Assembly (NCBI GenBank): GCA_905198745.1
Contig: CAJKDU010000056.1
Span: 1 to 10,981, forward strand
Source of the DNA: an uncultured Prevotella sp.
GTDB lineage: Bacteria > Bacteroidota > Bacteroidia > Bacteroidales > Bacteroidaceae
Direction: 5' to 3'
Length of the DNA: 10,981 nt
In this document: positions 6,672 to 10,981 of the stretch, piece by piece
Layout of the letters: each line of letters starts with the position of its first letter
Position numbering within the stretch: position 1 is the stretch's first letter
Made by a program: the position numbers and the translations under genes
Notes under the pieces: model-generated
What the model saw: the letters and a program-made list of their open reading frames with translations, nothing else
Told to the model about the DNA's origin: nothing
Databases searched by the model: none

Positions 6672-6692
6672 AAGTTTGCATTGTCAAACAAA
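6672..6692 (+). repeat. Dyad motif upstream of the regulator operon (copy 2)
   Basis: AAGTTTGCA, one base T, then TGTCAAACAAA: the same motif as 6002-6023, shorter by one base. The dyad is GTTTG-N6-CAAAC. It lies 40 bases before the -7 box at 6733, so here it is not the -33 element of that promoter. It could be a regulator site or a relic of a copied promoter. Confidence 0.5.
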
Positions 6693-6732
6693 ATAGTGAC
6701 GTTCACACTCTTTCCCTTTCAGATATTATTCG

Positions 6733-6740
6733 TATATTTG
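6733..6740 (+). promoter_or_regulatory. Probable -7 box for the phosphatase-kinase operon
   Basis: TATATTTG matches TAnnTTTG, 44 bases before the ATG. The -33 region is only T-rich (TTTCCC near 6711), with no TTTG at the right distance. Confidence 0.6.
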
Positions 6741-6784
6741 TGGCCATCATAAGAATCTGACAAAACCTTTAAGCAAAATAAGTA

Positions 6785-9145
6785 ATGGGAAATTGGGATA
6801 AATTTAACGTTCGCAAGTCCTTTGGTGCAAGAATCACTTTGATTGTCTTGTTCACTGCGCTTGTTGTCTTTGTCGGTTCCTTCGGCACAGGCCTTTTGTT
6901 TGCAGAGCGTCAGATGCTTGCCGATGGGCATGACAAGGCCAATCTGGAACTCGACAAGGCGGTGTTGTATGTCAACACTGAAATGGAAAACGTGGAGGTG
7001 GCCGGCAAGAACTTTGTCAACGCCATACCTTCCCGCTATGCCCTTTCGCCCGATTCCCTCTTCTCCCTTTTCGAACATTTCCTCAGTTGCAACCCCGATG
7101 TGCAGGGGGTAGCCATAGGTTTTGAACCCTGGGTCTACAAGGGCTACAAGCGTGGCTTTGCCCCCTATGTGATGAAGCGTAATGGGGGCTACGCCCGTCG
7201 TCTTCTGGGCGATGTGGACGATTTCTACCGCAAAGATTGGTATCAAACCACCCGTAAGGGCGACACCTGCCGTTGGTCGAATCCCTTTTTCGAAGTCAAC
7301 GGTTCCGTCATTTGCAGCTATTGCATACCCCTTCACGATGCACAAGGCCACTTCATGGGTGTGTTGGCAGTCGACCTGTCGCTCGCTCAGTTCACCGAGC
7401 ATCTGCAGAAAGTGAAACCCTATCCCAACTCTTTCCTCACCGTGATGGACCGTCATCTCAACTTTGTGGTCCATCCCGACATCTCGCTGATTCTCCGCGG
7501 CAATCCCCAGAAGATTATAGACCAGAGTCGTTTTGAGGTCAACGAGACCATTTTTGTAGACATCCGCAACCGTGTCCGCGGCATAGGGGCTTTCGGCGAA
7601 AAAGGCAAGAATAAATTCCTCTACTATGCTCCGGTGAAGCGTTGCGACTGGACCATCACCCTTGAATGCTCCCAATCCGACATCCTGGCTGGTGTGACGG
7701 CCATTCGTCGGCAGATGATAGTCGTCTCCCTGTTGGCCATTCTCCTGCTCAGCGTTCTTCTTCCGCTGCTCATGTCGCCCATGCTGAGGCCCATCCATCT
7801 TTATGCGCGAGCGGCACGGCGCATTGCCGAGGGCAACTTCCACACGGTGTTGCCCCGCATGAAGTGGCACAACGAACTATGGCGGCTCGGCCAGTCGCTC
7901 GACCATATGCAGCATTCACTCGACCATTATGTGAAAGACCTTGAGAAGAATGTCAAGGAGCGCAGCCGCATTGAGAGCGAGCTTACCATAGCCAGTCGCA
8001 TCCAGATGTCGATGATACCCAAGATTTTCCCGCCTTATCCCGACCGCGACGACATAGACCTCTACGGACTTCTCATCCCTGCCAAGGCGGTGGGAGGCGA
8101 CCTGTTCGACTTCTTTATGCGCGACGAGAAACTCTTTCTCTGCATCGGCGACGTTTCAGGTAAGGGGGTGCCTGCCTCGCTGGTGATGGCTGTCACCCGA
8201 AGTCTGGTGCGCATCGTGGCTGCCAAGGAGAGCCACCCTGGACGGATTGTCACCTCCATCAATCACTCTATGGCCGACACGAACGACTCCAACATGTTCG
8301 TCACGCTGTTTGTCGGTGTGCTCGACCTGCCCACGGGCCGCTTCCGCTATTGCAATGCCGGGCACAATGCCCCTGTAGTGACCCACGTGGACCAGGGCGG
8401 CAAGGCCAACAGACTGCCCGTGGAGTCCAACTTGCCTGTGGCCATTCTCCAGGATATGAAGTATGAGGAACAGGAGGTCGTCATCCAACCCGGCACCACC
8501 ATTTTCCTCTACACAGACGGAGTAACCGAGGCGGAAGACGAACAACAGAATCTATATGGCGAACAGCGGCTTGATGCCGCCCTTGCCCAAGTCACCGCTC
8601 TCGGTGCCCAGCAACAGGTGGAACACGTGCTCGACGACGTGCACCGTTTCTCCGGTTCCGCTCCACAGAGCGACGACCTCACCATGCTTGCCTTCCAGTA
8701 CAAGCGCATCAGCCGTGACAACAAGCTCTACAAGAAACTCACCCTTCGCAATGATGTGCACGACGTGCATAAGATAGAAGGCCTCATTGACGACCTGGTG
8801 GGCGAGACCGGCATAGAAGCATCGCTTGCCACCAACCTGAACCTTGCCCTTGAAGAAGCCGTTGTCAACGTGATGAACTATGCCTATCCTAAGGGCACTA
8901 CAGGCTCCGTGCAACTGGAGGCCATGCTTGCTGCCGACACGCTGAACTTTGTCATCACCGACAGCGGTACGCCCTTCGACCCTACCTCGGTGGAAGATGC
9001 CGATGTAACGCTGGGCGTGGAGGACCGCCCTGTTGGCGGACTGGGCATCTTCCTGGTACGCCAGATTATGGACACGGTGAACTACGAGCGTGTGGATGGG
9101 CACAACATACTTACCCTCAGCAAGAAAATAGAAAAGACAACATAA
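6785..9145 (+). CDS. Membrane sensor with HAMP, PP2C (RsbU/SpoIIE) phosphatase and RsbW-like kinase domains
   Basis: A 786-residue inner-membrane signalling protein of the partner-switching type. TM1 is about 16-40, a periplasmic Cache-like sensor about 41-305 (YRKDWYQTTRKGD, GVLAVDLSL), TM2 about 309-331, and HAMP about 332-385. A coiled linker runs 386-412 (ESELTIASRIQMSMIP). The SpoIIE/RsbU phosphatase spans about 420-640, with metal-binding aspartates in GGDLFD (D439), GDVSGKG (D456), YTDGVTEA (D578) and SDD (D630, D631). A GHKL kinase follows at about 650-785, with N-box EEAVVNVMNYAY (E691, N695), DSGTPFDP (D726, G728) and GGLGIFLV (751-758). All key residues of both catalytic domains appear intact. 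The expected target is a STAS-domain anti-sigma antagonist, which the phosphatase would dephosphorylate and the kinase phosphorylate. No STAS gene is in view. It probably forms an operon with the next gene, 12 bases downstream. Confidence 0.93.
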   Translation: MGNWDKFNVRKSFGARITLIVLFTALVVFVGSFGTGLLFAERQMLADGHDKANLELDKAVLYVNTEMENVEVAGKNFVNAIPSRYALSPDSLFSLFEHFLSCNPDVQGVAIGFEPWVYKGYKRGFAPYVMKRNGGYARRLLGDVDDFYRKDWYQTTRKGDTCRWSNPFFEVNGSVICSYCIPLHDAQGHFMGVLAVDLSLAQFTEHLQKVKPYPNSFLTVMDRHLNFVVHPDISLILRGNPQKIIDQSRFEVNETIFVDIRNRVRGIGAFGEKGKNKFLYYAPVKRCDWTITLECSQSDILAGVTAIRRQMIVVSLLAILLLSVLLPLLMSPMLRPIHLYARAARRIAEGNFHTVLPRMKWHNELWRLGQSLDHMQHSLDHYVKDLEKNVKERSRIESELTIASRIQMSMIPKIFPPYPDRDDIDLYGLLIPAKAVGGDLFDFFMRDEKLFLCIGDVSGKGVPASLVMAVTRSLVRIVAAKESHPGRIVTSINHSMADTNDSNMFVTLFVGVLDLPTGRFRYCNAGHNAPVVTHVDQGGKANRLPVESNLPVAILQDMKYEEQEVVIQPGTTIFLYTDGVTEAEDEQQNLYGEQRLDAALAQVTALGAQQQVEHVLDDVHRFSGSAPQSDDLTMLAFQYKRISRDNKLYKKLTLRNDVHDVHKIEGLIDDLVGETGIEASLATNLNLALEEAVVNVMNYAYPKGTTGSVQLEAMLAADTLNFVITDSGTPFDPTSVEDADVTLGVEDRPVGGLGIFLVRQIMDTVNYERVDGHNILTLSKKIEKTT

Positions 9146-9157
9146 AATTTCTAAGCA

Positions 9158-9784
9158 ATGGAAAACAAAGAACATTTCGTTATTACCATCAACCGTGAAC
9201 TCGGCTCTGGTGGTTGCACTATTGGAAAACTCTTGGCTGAACGGTTGGGAGTGAAATATTACGACAAGGCACTGGTTCATGAACTGACCAGTGAGTTCAA
9301 CCTCACCGAAGAGGAACTGGAACGCGTCAAGGCTAAGAAACAAAACTGGTGGAGCGATTTCTGCCAAAGCTATAACCAGCGCTACGACATCAACCTGCGC
9401 AAGGATCCTTCGCCCAAAGCCGTTACCACAGAGGCAGTGTTCCATGTGGAGTCACGATTGCTCAAGGGCTTGGCCAGCAAGGAGTCGTGTGTGGTGATGG
9501 GACGCTCGGGTTTCTACATCTTCCGCGACACTCCCGGTGCCTTGCGTGTGCTCATTCTTTGCAATGACATGCAGAAGCGCGTGGACCGCGTGGTGCGCCG
9601 CAAACATCTCATTGAGGAAGAAGCCAAGGCTGCCATTGCCGAGGTGGACCGTACGCGTGAGACCTACACCAAACGCTTTTCAGGCACTTCGCGCTATGAT
9701 GCGAGAAACTATGACCTCGTCATCAACACTGCCGACATGACTGAAGAGCAAGCAGCTGATATCATCATCAAGGCTTTGGGATAA
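9158..9784 (+). CDS. Cytidylate kinase-like family protein
   Basis: A 208-residue cytosolic protein of the cytidylate-kinase-like family common in Bacteroidetes. The N-terminus ITINRELGSGGCTIGKLLAERLGVKYYD (10-36) holds the family's variant nucleotide-binding loop, GSGG in place of the classical GKS/T; a lysine occurs at 24. Further marks are VVMGRSGFYIF (112-122), an arginine-rich lid RVDRVVRRKH (141-150) and the end motif YDARNYDLVINT (180-191). Phosphorylation of CMP is the family assumption; the true substrate is unknown, and the cell would be expected to have a separate classical Cmk. It starts 12 bases after the phosphatase-kinase gene with no promoter between, so co-transcription is likely. 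A hairpin (AGGCTT-t-GG with CCAAGCCT, 9771-9793) spans the stop codon. Confidence 0.9.
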   Translation: MENKEHFVITINRELGSGGCTIGKLLAERLGVKYYDKALVHELTSEFNLTEEELERVKAKKQNWWSDFCQSYNQRYDINLRKDPSPKAVTTEAVFHVESRLLKGLASKESCVVMGRSGFYIFRDTPGALRVLILCNDMQKRVDRVVRRKHLIEEEAKAAIAEVDRTRETYTKRFSGTSRYDARNYDLVINTADMTEEQAADIIIKALG

Positions 9785-9816
9785 GCCAAGCCTGAAAGTG
9801 CATACAGAGAGAGAGC

Positions 9817-9918
9817 ATGGCAGAAACTGTCAACATAGCAGACTTTGAGGGAATATACAAGGATTTGTTTGGGGATTCATGGTTACAGATATGGCTTGTG
9901 CATCAGTTATGTCGTTAA
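9817..9918 (+). pseudogene. 33-codon ORF, possible 5' fragment of an unknown gene
   Basis: ATG 9817 is preceded by a purine-rich GAGAGAG, unusual here and compatible with ribosome binding. The frame begins MAETVNIADFEGIYKDLFGD, which reads like a normal soluble protein start, then ends after 33 codons at TAA 9916-9918, inside the following gene in a different frame. I do not recognise the family. It could be a leader peptide, but a gene start cut off by a deletion or assembly join near 9870-9900 fits better, since the next ORF also lacks its expected start. Confidence 0.4.
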
Positions 9919-10865
9919 ATGCTGCAACGCTTGATGGCGGAAAGGAAATCGTAACCTTGGCAGCAAAGGAAAAATTGGCAGAGGATCTTGTTAATATTGC
10001 AGAAGATGTAAATTTTGCCGTGAATGGCAATACCGTATACACCGGTTTTGTTGCACAGGGTTCAGCATTGACTTGTAAGGCTTCCGATAAGGAAGAAACT
10101 CTTTCGTTCTCTTATAAGGACGAAGCACAGGAGCGTGCCTTTATCATTACAAAAGTTGATGAAGCAGATAATGCAACAATAAAAGTTTTCAATGCACCTG
10201 CTTCTGTATCTACTTCTTGGAACTTTATGGACCAAATGGTTTGCAAGAACGGCAATCTGTATGTGGCAGGAACATTTAATGAGCCTAATCCATTCGACAA
10301 TACGGTGCTTCACAAGACCAATTGTGATATCTATGTAGCGTCTTTGAATGCTGATGATTTGAGTAAGAACTGGGTTGCTGCGAGCGGCTTTGATGAGGGT
10401 GAAACCAATAAAACTGCCGAGATGGTGAGTGGTTTGGCTGTGAACGGCGACAATATCATTGTCACAGGATGGGCCGAAACTACTGCAGATCATGTGATTG
10501 CCACTCTTCTTACATTCGTGGTTGACAAAGACAGAAAGATGACAAGGGGTGAAGAAACGCTTGTAACAGCCATGGCCACCAACGGAACAACAGTGCTGAC
10601 AGGGAGCGATAAGGATGGTGCCTATACATATACTTATTATACGGATATGCCGGAAACAGGCATCAAGCAACTTGTAAAGGCCGAGGGAATCAGTCGTAAT
10701 GGAGATGTTATTTCATTTGAAAAGACTTCCGACATTAGTGTATACAATGTGAGTGGTGTACTTGTCAAGACCGAGAAAAATGCGTCAAGCGTTTCCTTGG
10801 CAGAACTCGCCGCTGGTGTTTACGTGGTGAAAGCTGGTAGCGTGAGCGTAAAGGTTGCCAAATAG
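9879..10865 (+). CDS. Secreted beta-propeller-like protein with type IX sorting tail, probably 5'-truncated
   Basis: The frame gives 328 residues from ATG 9879; in-frame ATGs at 9891 and 9909 are equally possible, and a stop lies upstream at 9846. The C-terminus, about 275-328 (DISVYNVSGVLVKTEKN, then LAAGVYVVKAG), matches the type IX secretion sorting domain, which directs export across the outer membrane. The body has blade-like repeats (about 47-57 VNGNTVYTGFV; 122-150 KNGNLYVAGTFNEPNPF with NCDIYVASLNADDL; 187-200 VNGDNIIVTGW), similar to SBBP-type propeller blades. A type IX substrate needs an N-terminal signal peptide, and none is present, so the 5' part is probably missing. Base use is richer in A/T than in the neighbouring operon. 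Ligand and function are unknown. Confidence 0.75.
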   Translation: MVTDMACASVMSLNAATLDGGKEIVTLAAKEKLAEDLVNIAEDVNFAVNGNTVYTGFVAQGSALTCKASDKEETLSFSYKDEAQERAFIITKVDEADNATIKVFNAPASVSTSWNFMDQMVCKNGNLYVAGTFNEPNPFDNTVLHKTNCDIYVASLNADDLSKNWVAASGFDEGETNKTAEMVSGLAVNGDNIIVTGWAETTADHVIATLLTFVVDKDRKMTRGEETLVTAMATNGTTVLTGSDKDGAYTYTYYTDMPETGIKQLVKAEGISRNGDVISFEKTSDISVYNVSGVLVKTEKNASSVSLAELAAGVYVVKAGSVSVKVAK

Positions 10866-10893
10866 AAAGTAGCCAACAAGATATATATCGTCA

Positions 10894-10946
10894 ACAAGCA
10901 ATCCCACTATAGTTCAGCTTCGGGCTGTCTATAGTGGGATTCTTGT
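10894..10946 (+). terminator. Long hairpin after the type IX-tail gene
   Basis: ACAAG (10894-10898), one bulged C, then AATCCCACTATAG (10900-10912) pair perfectly with 10929-10946. CAGC/GCTG extends the stem inside the loop. The tail is only moderately T-rich, but the position 29 bases after the stop fits termination. Confidence 0.75.
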
Positions 10947-10981
10947 GTTCTTGCGACAAGGAAATGCCGATACATCGGCTC

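Larger units (their letters stand above)
6194..6784. other. 590-base gene-free region with hairpins and repeat-like DNA
   Basis: No credible gene is seen. The only long frame is a minus-strand reading of 125 codons (6249-6626) that crosses several hairpins and has no family resemblance. The region holds, in order: three overlapping hairpin arms (6305-6348), a 6-bp hairpin GCTTAA/TTAAGC (6350-6366), a palindromic 13-bp stem (6385-6416), a tandem GTGATAG motif (6465-6481), an alternating purine-pyrimidine tract (6500-6517), a second copy of the tRNA-promoter motif (6672-6692), and the promoter of the next gene. The composition and motifs resemble dispersed intergenic repeats that I recall from Prevotella genomes; this is from memory and unchecked. 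Confidence 0.7.

Noticed and set aside
6066..6784. Integrated element at the tRNA-Pro 3' end
   Set aside because: No integrase is present and the tRNA 3' end is not repeated downstream within the window.
6719..7870. 383-codon minus-strand ORF opposite the sensor-phosphatase gene
   Set aside because: Antisense reading of the recognised sensor, HAMP and TM2 region; no recognisable domain of its own.
8552..9445. 297-codon minus-strand ORF across the phosphatase-kinase and cytidylate-kinase-like genes
   Set aside because: It spans two recognised genes on the other strand and has no motif of its own.
10966..10979. Near-palindrome GCCGAT-AC-ATCGGC at the window end
   Set aside because: It is short, at the edge of the window, and lacks context to assign a role.

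Overview
The window looks like a chromosomal segment of a gut-type Bacteroidales bacterium, most likely Prevotella or a close relative. The reasons are promoter boxes of the Bacteroidetes type (TAnnTTTG with an upstream TTTG about 18-20 nt away), few Shine-Dalgarno-like sites, a large exported glycoside hydrolase family 2 enzyme, and a C-terminal tail typical of type IX secretion. The genus is inferred from style and was not tested by a search.

Layout. 1-285 is the 3' end of rplS (ribosomal protein L19), closed by a perfect hairpin with a UUCG loop. A convergent small gene (356-622, minus strand) encodes an 88-residue protein of a Bacteroidetes helical, possibly DNA-binding, type. 814-2705 is a translationally coupled pair: an AqpZ-like water channel whose stop overlaps the start of a FucP-type sugar/proton symporter, ended by a strong terminator. 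2912-5932 is a single-gene unit for an exported 1006-residue GH2 enzyme with a C-terminal discoidin-like domain. Its usual acid/base glutamate position is lysine. 6066-6139 is tRNA-Pro(GGG) with a textbook promoter and terminator.

6194-6784 is about 590 bases without a credible gene. It holds several hairpins, a perfect 13-bp palindromic stem with further copies of its motif nearby, an 18-base alternating pyrimidine/purine tract, and a second copy of a motif also found at the tRNA promoter. It has the look of a dispersed intergenic repeat.

6785-9784 is a probable operon of a membrane-bound partner-switching regulator (periplasmic sensor, HAMP, PP2C phosphatase and RsbW-like kinase in one chain) and a cytidylate-kinase-like protein. 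After it, a 33-codon ORF with a plausible start runs out of frame into a gene (9879-10865) that keeps the beta-propeller-like part and type IX sorting tail of a secreted protein but lacks a signal peptide. This suggests a deletion, rearrangement or assembly junction near 9870-9950. A long hairpin (10894-10946) closes the window.

No CRISPR array, integrase, transposase or phage gene is visible. The most interesting points are the altered GH2 active site, the phosphatase-kinase sensor fusion, the structured repeat region at 6300-6520, and the broken secreted protein at the right end.
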